NCBI GenBank assembly: GCA_022592445.1
Contig: JABYQR010000042.1
Location: 62,001-126,000 of the forward strand
DNA from: Cytidiella melzeri
Lineage: Eukaryota; Basidiomycota; Agaricomycetes; Polyporales; Irpicaceae
DNA length: 64,000 nt
Direction of reading: 5' to 3'
Position numbers and translations under genes: made by a program. Below the pieces are notes generated by a model. It searched no databases, was not told the origin of the DNA, and saw only the letters and a program-made list of their open reading frames with translations. Positions 35,205-45,201 of this stretch are shown one piece after another; position 1 is the stretch's first letter; every line of letters starts with the position of its first letter.

Positions 35205-37828
35205 TGTTTCACCGTGCACACTGCTGCCACACCTTACACAAAGAAAAATCACACTTGCACTCATGTTCCTAAAGTCAAGGGCTAAAACTGTGGTGAAATT
35301 GGACACACTATGCCAGTTTGCCATCAGCCCTGGACTGAAAAGTCCAAAGCTGCCATGAAGGCAAAAAGTCTCACTTGCAAGAGTGCTAGCGCCGCTTCTT
35401 ACGAGAAGAAAGAGTCTGCTGCTGCTGGCTCTTCAACCACTACTAGTCTCTTGGCCAACGCTACTGCTGCCTCCAACTTGGAAGATGAGGTCCACTACCC
35501 TCCTTCCAAGACTGCTCTCAACTATGTGTCAGGCAGTGGTAGCACTAGTCAGAGTGCATGGATTGCATCTCTTTCTGATGCAGACATCAAAATGCACTTA
35601 ATTACCACCACTACTGTCAACTCCTACTCCACTTTACTTTCACTCTTTTGACTTTGTCATCTGATGAGTCTGTCCATGTCATTGATACAGGTGCAACTAT
35701 CACTGCACACCATATTGTGATATGCTCTTCAACATACACTCTGTACCTACTGTCTTACTAACTGCTGCCAACTCAGAGCAAATAACTGTGAAACTCAATG
35801 CCGACATAGTACTGGAAGTGGTGCAGAAAAATGGTACACCTACTCAAATACTGCTCAACCATGTATTGTATACAACAAATACCATACCAATGAACTTGCA
35901 CCTACAGGCAAACAAGCTATTTAGATAGGGTTTACTGAATACTTTAAAGGCCACTATGTTCAATTTGGGACATGTGTAGGTGTTAAAAAAAGTTGCAATT
36001 TGTTGACTCTACAATACAAATTGAAGGGAAGAAAGAACCAAACATCAAAAATCCCACAATTGAAAGGCAACTTGAACTTGAGGAAAATCCTCATGTTGAA
36101 CCTATGGACATTCACAAACTGGACCCTACTGGTCCTAGGTGCTCTACTAGAACTGCTAAGCCTTCTTGTACAGCTCGAGGTTTAGACTATGCTGAGATTG
36201 AAACCAATATTGTGTTCTACTTAACTGAGTTTCAAGCATGCTACACCAAAGACGTTGGTGATCCAGTTACTTACAAAGATGTACTTAACCATATGCTCAA
36301 AGCCAACTGGCTTGAGTCTATAAAGACTGAGGTTAATACACTTGAACAATGTGGAATTTAGAAATACTGTATCCCACCTGCTAATGCAAACATTACTGGC
36401 TCTTGCTTTGTTTATAAAACCAGATATAAACACAGCAAGTTTACTGAACTGAGCTCTAGACTTGTTGTTGGGCAAGTATACTCCCACCATGGCAGTATTG
36501 ACTAATACTCAAATGACTTGTTTGCACCAGTTTCTTGCATGAGTTCCATATGCTTCATACTTACTCTTGCGGCTTCACTAAATTTTGAGTTTACTCAACT
36601 CAACATAAAGTATGCATACCTCTATGGTAACATCAATGTTCATACCTTTGTTCACCACCTGGTGAATTAATGCCTAATCTGCCTAATGGGTGGGTACTGA
36701 AGCTTTGGTAAACTACCTATGGCCTTCACAAGCCAGAAGTTGTTGGTACAAAGTACTATACAATATACTCTTCCAACTTGGACTAAAGTGTTCTGACTAT
36801 GATAATGCTGTCTTCTATATTTACCAAGGAAACAAACTCATACTACCCCTCACTGTTCACGTTGACAACATCACTCTTTGTACCATTACTTCTGTTGTTG
36901 CTGAACAATTTGAGATAGCTCTGGGGCAACATGTCAAAGTGACTAATGGTGGTTCTATCCACTGGATGCTTGGCATAGAAATATCTTATGATAAAACCTC
37001 AGGCACTATTGAACTTTGTCAAAAGGACTAAATTCAAAGTATCCTCAAGCAATATAACTTTGACTGTGAACACTCTTGCTGTACACCCATGATACACAAG
37101 CACAACTTAGCCCCTGTGCCTTGATCAAACTGTGTCAGACTGCTGGCAATAACAAACACTATACTCTCTAGTTGGTGGCTTATACTATGTTGCCAACTTG
37201 ACTTGTCCAGATGTTGCTTACTGCACTGGTCAACCTGCACATTTTTTATCTGATCCTGCTAAGGAACACTCTGCTGCAGCTAAACATTGTTACCTTTACC
37301 TCAAGGAAATGTGTGATTACCGGCTTGTCCTAGGAAACCAAGCCAACACTACTTCCTACTTCACTCATTGGTTATGCCAACTCTGAATGTATGACAACTT
37401 ACAGCAATAAACCAATAATGGGCTACACCTTCACGTACAGCAATCTGCTGATCTCTTGGTCAAGTAAGTGTGGTTCACTAGCAACGATTTTAGTTACCAA
37501 AGCCAACTCTATGCACTTGCACATGCATCTACTGAGGCAATATACTTGAAATGCCTCATTGACAAACTTTTTAACTCTACTATGGATCCTGTCAAAATGT
37601 GTACTGACAGTGTATCTACTATTGTGATTGTTTGTTCACCTAAAGAACAACATTATCAGCATACTAAACACTTTAACATTCACAAGAACTTCATCAGTGA
37701 GGTATAAACAAAGGGTACATTACTGTACATCATGTCCTGTCTAACAATCAACACACTGATACACTAACTAAAGCACTTCCTATCAAAAAATACAAGCACT
37801 GCAATGAACTTCTTCATGTTCATGCTTG
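35205..37828 (+). pseudogene. gag end and pol of the old Copia, multiply broken
   Basis: Begins with the zinc knuckle remnant NCGEIGHTMPVC and continues through SQSAWIASLSDADIKMHL and a protease fragment (VIDTGATI-like). A large part of protease and integrase is missing. It resumes in integrase/RT linker and RT: IHWMLGIEISYD, VDNITLC where the intact copy has VDDITLC, then RNase H (DPVKMCTDSVSTI). It ends LLHVHA at 37826-37828, before the polypurine tract. The intact copy ends LLHIRA. Arg codons are widely replaced by His or Cys codons and several CGA by TGA, consistent with CpG decay. Confidence 0.9.
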
Positions 37829-37836
37829 AAGGGCAG

Positions 37837-37924
37837 TGTTCAAGTATTTAACGACTTAAACTAGCACTTGCATAGGTGCCAGTTCATTGTACTATATAGC
37901 TTGCTCTTCTCTGAATGCTATACA
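37837..37924 (+). repeat. 3' LTR of the old Copia, left half
   Basis: 88 bp beginning TGTTCAAG after the polypurine tract TTGAAGGGCAG. It is interrupted at 37924 by the Gypsy element, whose target duplication ATACA occupies 37920-37924. The remainder continues at 45115. Confidence 0.9.
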
Positions 37925-38433
37925 TGTCAAGAGCACAACCAAACTCTATGAAGAGCGAGGGAGTGACGACAAGGGGGGAGGAACGACGAGCGGACTCGCG
38001 TGGACGATGACGACAGGGATAATGATGATGAGGAAAGAGGGAGATACGACGCCGAGGGAGTAGCTAACAGTGAGCTAAAGACCAGGTTATATTAGTACTG
38101 TGAAGAACTAGGTACAAGGTGGACGTCACCTAAAGACCAGGAGGTAGAATCTGAGGTCTTTAGGGAGCTACAGGGTGGGTTTATATACATCTCAGACAAG
38201 GACCCCTGGTACCGGGTCTGTACTCCTAACACTGCCATGGGAATGTATGGTGTGCTATGGTGCGATGTTCTACAATGTTCCAGCACCTTCTATGATCATG
38301 TGACCAGTCTGTCACATGCACTTGATCACATGCAGTAGCCATGTACCATCGATAAGATAAGATAAGGAAATTGAGAAGGTAGGATAACGAAAATAAAAGG
38401 AAAAGAAAGGAAAAAGTGTGCATGGTCGTGACA
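37925..38433 (-). repeat. 3' LTR of the Gypsy element
   Basis: 509 bp, TGTCAAGAGC...GGTCGTGACA. Base for base the same as 44601-45109 on reading both copies through. Confidence 0.95.
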
Positions 38434-38446
38434 TTACCCCCCTCCT
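38434..38446 (-). promoter_or_regulatory. polypurine tract of the Gypsy element
   Basis: On the minus strand AGGAGGGGGGTAA directly precedes the 3' LTR. This is the expected primer site for plus-strand DNA synthesis. Confidence 0.8.
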
Positions 38447-39773
38447 AAAGGCCTTTTCTCCGGAAGGCAGGAGTTGAGTCTTTTCCGTCTTCCCACAAGG
38501 ATACGCGTCGTAGAGTTTCTGAAGGTAGTTTCTCAAAATTCTCGTTGATTGGTCGGAAATTCATCGCCAAGAATAGAGATGCAGCAATTGGTCGTGGAGC
38601 TCCTGGGTGCCGTCTGTGGAAATCTTTAACTGCTTCGTCAGCATGAGTGACGTTGGTTGCGGGTTCCCAGGAGTTTTCTGAATCTGGGTATCCTCTCCAC
38701 TTGACGCGGTACTGAAACTCTCTCTTCCGTCCAAAGATCCTAGAATCAAGGATCTGTTCTACTTCGTACTCCTCTTCTTCGTCAACCACAATCGGATCCG
38801 GTTCAGGAAATTCCCGGTTAGGGACCAAACTTGCTGTTTTGGCCGGTCGTAGCCTATCTACATGGAACACAGGGTGTTGCTTATCTCGAATGGTGAGTTT
38901 GACCCGATAATTCAGGTCCCCAATCTTTTCCAAGACTTCATAAGGACCATCTCGTTTTGGTGCTAGTTTTGCCACCGGCTGTTCCTTTGGATGCTTCTCG
39001 CGTTCCACGTAAACCTTATCACCGACTTTAAACTGCGGCGCCTTTGTAACTCCGTGATCATAGAATCGCTTCATGCGTTCTGCCGTGAGTTGTAGCGCAG
39101 CTTTGGCATCTTCTTGGGCTTCTCGGAGTGCTCGAAGACGCTCGTCTGCTGCAGGAACGTTTGATACCGGATTCAAAGGCACCTGGAACTCTGGTAGATA
39201 CCCATAGATCAGTTCGAAGGGGGCCTTCCCGGTGGACGAGTGTACTCGGCTATTGAGCGCAAACTCCGCAATTGGCAACCAGTCTACCCAGTCATCCTGT
39301 CGGAAGGAACAGAATACTCGGAGATATTGTTCTATCTCTTGGTTCATACGTTCTGTTTTACCGTCTGTCTGAGGGTGGTACGCAGTGGACATAGACGACT
39401 TTACTCCGAGTGCATCGTAGATAGCACGGAGAAACTTGGATGCGAATACCAATCCACGGTCTGAGATCATCTGACGAGGTACACCATGGAGTCGAAACAC
39501 GTTTGCAATATAGTCCTGCACGTGTTCGGGAGTTTTCATGCTTTCTCGTGATGGATAGCAATGCACCTGCGCTGTTGTCCGATCAATTACAACCGTGATA
39601 GAATTGTATCCTTTACATGGCGGTAACTTGACAATGAAGTCCGTGGTAACGCTTTCCCATGGAGCATTGGGCAGATCTAGTGGATTGAGTGGACCACGTG
39701 GTGGGGCGGGGTATGTCTTGGTTCTTTGACAGGTATCACACGTGTCTACATAGTCATTGACAAAGCGTGTCAT
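38445..39773 (-). CDS. Gypsy integrase with C-terminal chromodomain
   Basis: The frame opens in the integrase zinc-binding region (YVDTCDTCQRTK) and carries the DDE core: VTTDFIVKLPPCKG, SDRGLVFASKF, and HPQTDGKTERMNQEIEQYLR. The GPY-type region follows (KRDGPYEVLEKIGDLNYRVK). The C-terminus is a chromodomain: YEVEQILDSRIFG, QYRVKWRGYPDSENSWEP. It is one frame of a broken pol: a single extra base next to the YW of the integrase His box separates it from the upstream frame (39754-40293). Within this stretch no stop is seen. Confidence 0.93.
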   Translation of the reverse strand: MTRFVNDYVDTCDTCQRTKTYPAPPRGPLNPLDLPNAPWESVTTDFIVKLPPCKGYNSITVVIDRTTAQVHCYPSRESMKTPEHVQDYIANVFRLHGVPRQMISDRGLVFASKFLRAIYDALGVKSSMSTAYHPQTDGKTERMNQEIEQYLRVFCSFRQDDWVDWLPIAEFALNSRVHSSTGKAPFELIYGYLPEFQVPLNPVSNVPAADERLRALREAQEDAKAALQLTAERMKRFYDHGVTKAPQFKVGDKVYVEREKHPKEQPVAKLAPKRDGPYEVLEKIGDLNYRVKLTIRDKQHPVFHVDRLRPAKTASLVPNREFPEPDPIVVDEEEEYEVEQILDSRIFGRKREFQYRVKWRGYPDSENSWEPATNVTHADEAVKDFHRRHPGAPRPIAASLFLAMNFRPINENFEKLPSETLRRVSLWEDGKDSTPAFRRKGL

Positions 39774-40293
39774 GCTGGGCCACCCAGTAGTTCCGAGAGA
39801 GTAGTTCCAGCGTCTTGTACCTGCCCGGATGTCCAGCGGCGGGTAAGTCGTGATGTCTCCGAACTAGTTCCTTTCGGATTTCGTCATCTTTAGGAACATA
39901 AACTTTTCCCCGGAACAATAACAGTCCATTCTCGTTGTTCCACTCTTCGAGTCCCCGGCTAAGAAGGCGAGGTCCGAGTTTCTTGACTTTGGCAAGTGCT
40001 TCTGCCACCTCGGTTTCTCGAAGAGAACAGTCACGGATACGTTTCAACAGGTCTCTGTCTGGCTGTACACTAGCTTGCCCACGTTGCGAAGCGGCAGCTC
40101 GGAAAACCTCAGGCGCTAAGACTACTTGTGACAGATTGTCTTCTTCGTCTTTGACCTCGTGTTGGCCCAATCGTGACATGGAATCCGACTTTCCCATAGA
40201 TTTCCCGGGCTTTGGGATGATCTCAAAGTTGAAACGTGAGAGGAACAATGACCAACGCGCTTGACGACGTGTCAAATTGCGAGCGTCTTCCAA
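39754..40293 (-). CDS. Gypsy RNase H end and integrase HHCC start
   Basis: Continues pol in a different frame: ARNLTRRQARWSLFLSRF (RNase H end), a linker, then RHHDLPAAGHPGRYKTLELL (His part of the HHCC finger). Both junctions, near 40283 and 39773, look like one-base changes relative to a continuous pol. No full stop-separated gene is intended here; it is a fragment of the polyprotein. Confidence 0.88.
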   Translation of the reverse strand: MEDARNLTRRQARWSLFLSRFNFEIIPKPGKSMGKSDSMSRLGQHEVKDEEDNLSQVVLAPEVFRAAASQRGQASVQPDRDLLKRIRDCSLRETEVAEALAKVKKLGPRLLSRGLEEWNNENGLLLFRGKVYVPKDDEIRKELVRRHHDLPAAGHPGRYKTLELLSRNYWVAQHDTLCQ

Positions 40294-42395
40294 TACTCGA
40301 GATTCTTGTGGTCAGAGAAAATAGGGAATTTCTCTGGTAGCCCTTCCAAATAATGACGCCAGTCTTCAAGGGCTCGTACAATTGCCATAAGTTCTCGGTT
40401 GTAGATCTCATAGTTTCGTTTGGTCTCAGTCATGCCTTCAGACCGATAGGCTACTGGGTGCCACGTGCCGTCTTCGGCTTGTTGTTCCAACACCCCTCCC
40501 ATTGCATATCCGGATGCATCCGTTTCCAAACGTGTGGGTCTATCAAAACTCCACATTGCCATACTGGTGCTTCCACAATCGTCGGCGGAGTTCATCAACG
40601 CTGACTGTTCTTCAGGACCCCACTTCCAAGGGACCTTACCCGTGAGACGGTCTAGGGGTTTACATATCTTCCCAAAATCCCTGATGAACCTTCGGTAGAA
40701 GTTTGCAAACCCACGGAATCGGCGGATGTCAGAGACGTTCTGCGGTACAGGCCATTCAGCCACTGCCTTTACTTTGACAGGATCCATACGTAACTGATTG
40801 TGGCCAATGATGACGCCAAGGTACTCCGTTTCTGATCTCTCAAACTCGCATTTCTCAGGTTTCAAGAATAGGTCATGTTGCCTGAGCCGTCTCAGAACTT
40901 CATGTACCACCTCGCGGTGCTCGGATATCTCCTTAGAATAGATAAGGATATCGTCTAAGTAGACTGTGACTTTGCCTTCGGCAATGAGGTCGGCAAAAAT
41001 ATCATTCATCATATTCTGGAATGTAGCCGGAGAGTTTGTTAGTCCGAAGAACATGACGGTCGGTTCGAAAAGTCCACGGTTGGTTACAAACGCTGCCTTG
41101 TGTTCATCACCTTCTTTGATGCGGACATTGTTATATCCCCATCTGACATCTAGTTTGGTGAAGAACCTAGCGCCTCGCAGTCTATCCATGAGTTCGGAGA
41201 TCAACGGCAATGGATACCTGTTTTTGATAGTGACTTCGTTTAGCTTCCGGTAATCCTGCACTGGGCGTAACTTTCCATCCTTTTTCTTGACAAAGAAGAA
41301 GGGTGATGCCATGGGGGACTTTGACGGTCGAATGTACCCTTTCTCTAAATTTTCTCGGATAAACTTGTCAAGCTCTTCTTGCTCGGGATGGGACAGTGGG
41401 TAAACTTTTGCATGGAATCCTTTTGCTTCCGGAATCAACTCAATTGCATGGTCATATGACTTGTGTTCTGGAAGCCGTTGAGATTCCGTTTCAGAGAAAA
41501 TGTGAGCGTGTTGTCGATATTGCTCAGGTACCATCTCCTCAAAGGTTTTGACTGGTTTAACCCGGTTCTCAACCTCAGCTAGTTCACTAGAGTATGTGTA
41601 TCCCGCTAGAGTGAACAGGCGTTCGCCTTCCTGTACCATAGGTGTCGGACGTGTGCGTACAATGCGTCGGGGAGTTCCTTTTCCACCGAGCTGAGTAGTG
41701 GCCTGTGCCTGTAACTTCGGCGATTCGGCCTCATCCAAACTTCCTGAACCTTCCGTGGTTTCCTCAATGTCTTCTTCGGCATCCTCCGTATCCACCGGCA
41801 AGTACGGGAGTTGTTCCACAACTTTCCGTAGTCCCGGAGTTCTCTTCCTACGTTTAGGCTCAGCCGTTCTCTTAGCTGCAACCTCCTTCGCCTCATCAAC
41901 CCGTTGCCTGGGTTTACATGCATCAGGACATCCATCCATCCTGATGATGCCTTCGTACCAATCAATGGTGGGGTTATGGTACCGCAACCAATCGATTCCT
42001 ATAATTACGTCTTCGGGTCCAATATCAGTGACCGTGAAGATGGTCCTCTCCTCGTGGTCCCCTATCCTCATATTGAGAATGGCAACTTCGTCAATAGCCC
42101 CGTCTCGATTTGGGGTTCCGTCTATGTTGTACACCGGAATGGGTTGTTTCAACTTCCGGGTTCTGATACGATGCTCTCGAACAAACCGTTTATGAATGAA
42201 TAGTGTCGAGGCTCCACTATCAATCATTGCTGCGACTTCTTTAGATCTCCGCACTCCTGAAACTGTGATGGGTACGTGAAAATGTTCTGATTCAGAACCA
42301 GTCTCTAATACATCAGACGCGAGTACGGAAAATCTATTGTTACATGGTATACGCGGGGCGCGTGCTTGCGCAGCTCGAATCACGGCCCGAATCAA
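40272..42395 (-). CDS. Gypsy protease and reverse transcriptase (pol), with start of RNase H
   Basis: Protease: AAMIDSGASTLFIH. RT: LDKFIRENLEKGYIRPSKSP, FVKKKDGKLRPVQDYRKLNE, the catalytic YLDDILIYS, and FLKPEKCEFERSETEYLGV. RNase H: RLETDASGYAMGGVLEQQ. It lies in the -1 frame relative to gag and opens immediately after a slippery heptamer at 42395-42401, so expression as a Gag-Pol fusion is likely. Near 40560-40605 a short stretch (DELRRRL, then VEAPV, then MAMWSFD) is spread over three frames. The net change is a multiple of three, so the ORF stays open but about 15 residues are scrambled. Confidence 0.92.
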   Translation of the reverse strand: MIRAVIRAAQARAPRIPCNNRFSVLASDVLETGSESEHFHVPITVSGVRRSKEVAAMIDSGASTLFIHKRFVREHRIRTRKLKQPIPVYNIDGTPNRDGAIDEVAILNMRIGDHEERTIFTVTDIGPEDVIIGIDWLRYHNPTIDWYEGIIRMDGCPDACKPRQRVDEAKEVAAKRTAEPKRRKRTPGLRKVVEQLPYLPVDTEDAEEDIEETTEGSGSLDEAESPKLQAQATTQLGGKGTPRRIVRTRPTPMVQEGERLFTLAGYTYSSELAEVENRVKPVKTFEEMVPEQYRQHAHIFSETESQRLPEHKSYDHAIELIPEAKGFHAKVYPLSHPEQEELDKFIRENLEKGYIRPSKSPMASPFFFVKKKDGKLRPVQDYRKLNEVTIKNRYPLPLISELMDRLRGARFFTKLDVRWGYNNVRIKEGDEHKAAFVTNRGLFEPTVMFFGLTNSPATFQNMMNDIFADLIAEGKVTVYLDDILIYSKEISEHREVVHEVLRRLRQHDLFLKPEKCEFERSETEYLGVIIGHNQLRMDPVKVKAVAEWPVPQNVSDIRRFRGFANFYRRFIRDFGKICKPLDRLTGKVPWKWGPEEQSALMNSADDCGSTSMAMWSFDRPTRLETDASGYAMGGVLEQQAEDGTWHPVAYRSEGMTETKRNYEIYNRELMAIVRALEDWRHYLEGLPEKFPIFSDHKNLEYWKTLAI

Positions 42396-43716
42396 AAACC
42401 CTCCTCAAGTCTCTTCTTGAGGTCAGCATTCTCCGCCTTCAACTTTTCCAGCTCTCCAAGTATTGCGTTTAGGGTTACTTCTGATACCCCTGACGGAATT
42501 GGCTCTCCGGTTGCCTCCGGTTTCTTCCCTTCGGCTTTAGAGGTCGAGGCCTCTGCATTGGTAGCTGCTACACGTGGTCCACGAGGAGGTGGACGAGGGA
42601 CTGCGGGTTTGGTACATGTGCGCGCAATATGATTAGGATCCGTTGTAAGTTCCTGGCAGTTATAACACCGCCGTCCTTGTTGCATCTTGGAGGCGTCAAC
42701 CTCCATAGGAACCGGGCCATTGGGAGCGCGAGGGACCGGAGTAAACCGGGGCTGGGACTGAGTAGGTCTCGACGTGGTCGACGAGGGAACAGACGGAATT
42801 TTCTTCTCCGTTGTTTCTCTGATGCGGGCATACGCAGCCGCCATTTTCAGAGACCTGTCAATCCACCCCTGATAGGTCGTTGGTGGAGCTTCGGCAGTTG
42901 CCAATCTACCATAGATGTACTCCGGGAGACCCTTGATGAAGCGGATCTCCTTGTCCTTGTCACTTAATCCGGAGATGCGACCCACGTAGGATTGGAAGTC
43001 TGTGACATATGTTCCTACGTCACGCGCGTTCTTCTCCTTCTTCTCAGCTCCACAGAGCTTCTCCAATTCTCGGATAGCAGTATCTTCAGGTGTTGCATCG
43101 CCGAAGTACTTCTTGAGCTCGGTCTTAAACTTGGCCATGTATCAAGGTTGGCCGGCAAATTACCGTTGTGATCAGCCATATGGTCCGTGACTGGTATTGC
43201 CCATTGGGCAGCCTTCTCTGACAACCGGTAGATTGCTGTCAGGACCTTGGTTTTTTCATCGGCAATACTGGCGGTCACCCAGTAAGCTTCGCATTGTGAC
43301 AGGAACCGTTCTAAGTCGCGGCCATGTTCGCCCTTGTATCTATCGGGCTTGGTGTCGTTATTGTTGACCGTGACTTGCTGTCTCGGCATTGCTTGCGTAA
43401 CTGCAGCTACAATGGCTGCAATTAAGGCAGGATCAACAGCGGGTGTTGTCATTGTGATGGGATCGGGAATAATGGGGGTGATGTCTGGTGAGACCGGTGG
43501 GATTTCCGGTACAACTAAACTGGTATCAACTTCGACTTCTTCAGGAACTTCGACAGTCAACGGAATTTGACTGTTATCACAGGGTACGTAACCGAAGTAT
43601 CGTTGTCTTTGTCTGAAATGACGAGATACCACAAACTTTTGACTCCGATTTGGGCACGGCTGCTGTTCACAGACTTCGATATACGCGTGATCCTCTTCGT
43701 TATCGTGACAGTCCAC
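42392..43716 (-). CDS. Gypsy Gag (capsid and nucleocapsid), in two frames
   Basis: The upstream part (43015-43716) carries a Pro-rich lead and the capsid start with DTKPDRYKGEHGRDLERFLS. The downstream part (42392-43138) continues in a second frame with KFKTELKKYFGD, KEIRFIKGLPEY and a zinc knuckle, ending in a Lys/Leu-rich coiled coil. The frames overlap near 43140 (TW against AKFKTELKK), consistent with one missing base. The nucleocapsid motif is CYNC...HIARTC with eight residues between the second Cys and His instead of four. A Gag stop (TGA) follows the slippery heptamer directly. Confidence 0.85.
42395..42401 (-). promoter_or_regulatory. candidate -1 ribosomal frameshift heptamer G GGT TTT
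   Basis: On the minus strand the Gag frame reads GAG GGT TTT TGA. The heptamer G-GGT-TTT fits X XXY YYZ. Slipping back one base gives TTG ATT CGG, which is exactly the first codons of the pol frame. Confidence 0.72.
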
Positions 43717-43774
43717 ACGATCGTCGGGATCAAAAACGTGGAAAAGATTATCGCACTCAATGATTGCTTATCTA

Positions 43775-44494
43775 TTACAAAGGGAGTTTCTCAAAGTATC
43801 CTCCGTCTGCTACAAATGCAACTCGACTCGTGACCTCTGTCAACCTCTTGCGTAATTGCGTGAAGTTGATCTGTCCTACTGACTGCAAGCCCCAGTTCAG
43901 TGCTTTGAGCTGGGCAGGTGTGCACGTGGAGAGTACTTCCTCCGTGTGCTCGATGAGGTGTAGAAGTTTATCGTTGAGTAACAGGACTGACTTGACCTGT
44001 GAGTCGTTGCGGTCTCGTGTAAGCTCAATCAGGATCTTGAGGCGTCTGGTCGTGGCCTCGATCTTTGGCTTGAGAATGCCGACTTGGTCCTTGATGGAGA
44101 ACTTGTGGAAGTCAAGTGTCACCGGTTTCTGTGCGTCTGGACGAGGTGGCGGGGGTGCCCAAGCAATGCGGTCCTTGAGAGATGGTTTCTCAATACGATC
44201 GGCGAGTGTTTGTGCGCGTTCTGTGCGTGCACGTTCCTTAATAGACTTGTTGTCACGAGCAAACTTTTCGTGGTCGAAGGCTGGGAGTCTGGTGCCGAGG
44301 GGGTGATAGTGGGGACGACGTGAGACGTAGGAGACGATAGCTTCGAGGTCCTTCTCTGTATAGAGGTGAGGACGTCCTTGCTCACGTAGTTCTCGGCGAG
44401 CTTCAAAGAAGGACTCAGGTACGCGGCAACGAATGCGTATGTCCTTAGGCACTACAACCACGAAGTGAGATGTAAGATCAAAGGTCCGGGCCAA
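43775..44494 (-). CDS. ORF upstream of Gypsy gag, function unknown
   Basis: About 239 residues, with blocks such as HFVVVVPKDIRIRCRVPE and KDQVGILKPKIEATTRRLKI; helical and highly charged. The frame is open from the LTR side but has no ATG: the listed start is a non-ATG codon. It ends in TAA TAG shortly before gag. It may be an N-terminal Gag extension joined by splicing, a matrix-like part or an accessory protein. I do not recognise a domain. Confidence 0.5.
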   Translation of the reverse strand: MARTFDLTSHFVVVVPKDIRIRCRVPESFFEARRELREQGRPHLYTEKDLEAIVSYVSRRPHYHPLGTRLPAFDHEKFARDNKSIKERARTERAQTLADRIEKPSLKDRIAWAPPPPRPDAQKPVTLDFHKFSIKDQVGILKPKIEATTRRLKILIELTRDRNDSQVKSVLLLNDKLLHLIEHTEEVLSTCTPAQLKALNWGLQSVGQINFTQLRKRLTEVTSRVAFVADGGYFEKLPL

Positions 44495-44600
44495 TACAAC
44501 GTACTGGTAAACCGGGGGGACTAAACTTTTTAAAACTTTTGGGGAAAAGGATGTGTGCGATTGCGCGACGTCCAGGCGAGCATAAGGAGATTCTACCTAA

Positions 44601-45109
44601 TGTCAAGAGCACAACCAAACTCTATGAAGAGCGAGGGAGTGACGACAAGGGGGGAGGAACGACGAGCGGACTCGCGTGGACGATGACGACAGGGATAATG
44701 ATGATGAGGAAAGAGGGAGATACGACGCCGAGGGAGTAGCTAACAGTGAGCTAAAGACCAGGTTATATTAGTACTGTGAAGAACTAGGTACAAGGTGGAC
44801 GTCACCTAAAGACCAGGAGGTAGAATCTGAGGTCTTTAGGGAGCTACAGGGTGGGTTTATATACATCTCAGACAAGGACCCCTGGTACCGGGTCTGTACT
44901 CCTAACACTGCCATGGGAATGTATGGTGTGCTATGGTGCGATGTTCTACAATGTTCCAGCACCTTCTATGATCATGTGACCAGTCTGTCACATGCACTTG
45001 ATCACATGCAGTAGCCATGTACCATCGATAAGATAAGATAAGGAAATTGAGAAGGTAGGATAACGAAAATAAAAGGAAAAGAAAGGAAAAAGTGTGCATG
45101 GTCGTGACA
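44601..45109 (-). repeat. 5' LTR of the Gypsy element
   Basis: 509 bp, identical to 37925-38433. It carries a TATATAC site near 44860 and should hold the element's promoter. The bases just inside, read on the minus strand, are TTAGGTAGAATCTCC. They do not match the usual TGG start of a tRNA-3'-end primer site. Confidence 0.95.
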
Positions 45110-45114
45110 ATACA

Positions 45115-45201
45115 CATACTTTTGATCCCCATCTCTCTGCCTAAACACCACCTCAACCTCAGGTTCTCTATTGTGCACAACCCTCTCATACCATTCTTGA
45201 A
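45115..45201 (+). repeat. 3' LTR of the old Copia, right half
   Basis: 87 bp continuing the LTR interrupted at 37924, with the block CACCACCTCAACCTCAGGTT shared with the 5' LTR. The target duplication GGTTG follows at 45202-45206. Confidence 0.9.

Larger units (their letters stand above)
37925..45109 (-). mobile_element. Ty3/Gypsy chromovirus, young insertion
   Basis: 7,185 bp with two 509-bp LTRs that I read as identical, flanked by the 5-bp duplication ATACA (37920-37924 and 45110-45114). It lies on the minus strand, so the right LTR is 5'. Internal order: an ORF without ATG, gag, protease, RT, RNase H, integrase and chromodomain. Chromodomains direct such elements to heterochromatin, and it has indeed landed inside a dead Copia. 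Identical LTRs mean recent insertion, yet several reading-frame breaks are present. Confidence 0.95.
28658..45201 (+). mobile_element. old, interrupted Ty1/Copia retrotransposon
   Basis: A single Copia insertion flanked by the 5-bp duplication GGTTG (28653-28657 and 45202-45206). The two 175-bp LTRs are 28658-28832 and 37837-37924 plus 45115-45201. The second is split by a younger Gypsy element. Between them lie decayed gag and pol colinear with the intact Copia at 47317-52512, interrupted by three younger insertions: a solo LTR-like element with a Tc1 inside, an unidentified 1.8-kb piece, and the Gypsy. The duplicated target and equal LTR lengths confirm the reading. Many stops and shifts make it non-functional. 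Confidence 0.92.

Noticed and set aside
38092..38286. 64-codon ORF found twice, identically (also 44768-44962)
   Set aside because: Both copies lie inside the identical LTRs of the Gypsy, so identity reflects LTR duplication, not a gene family.
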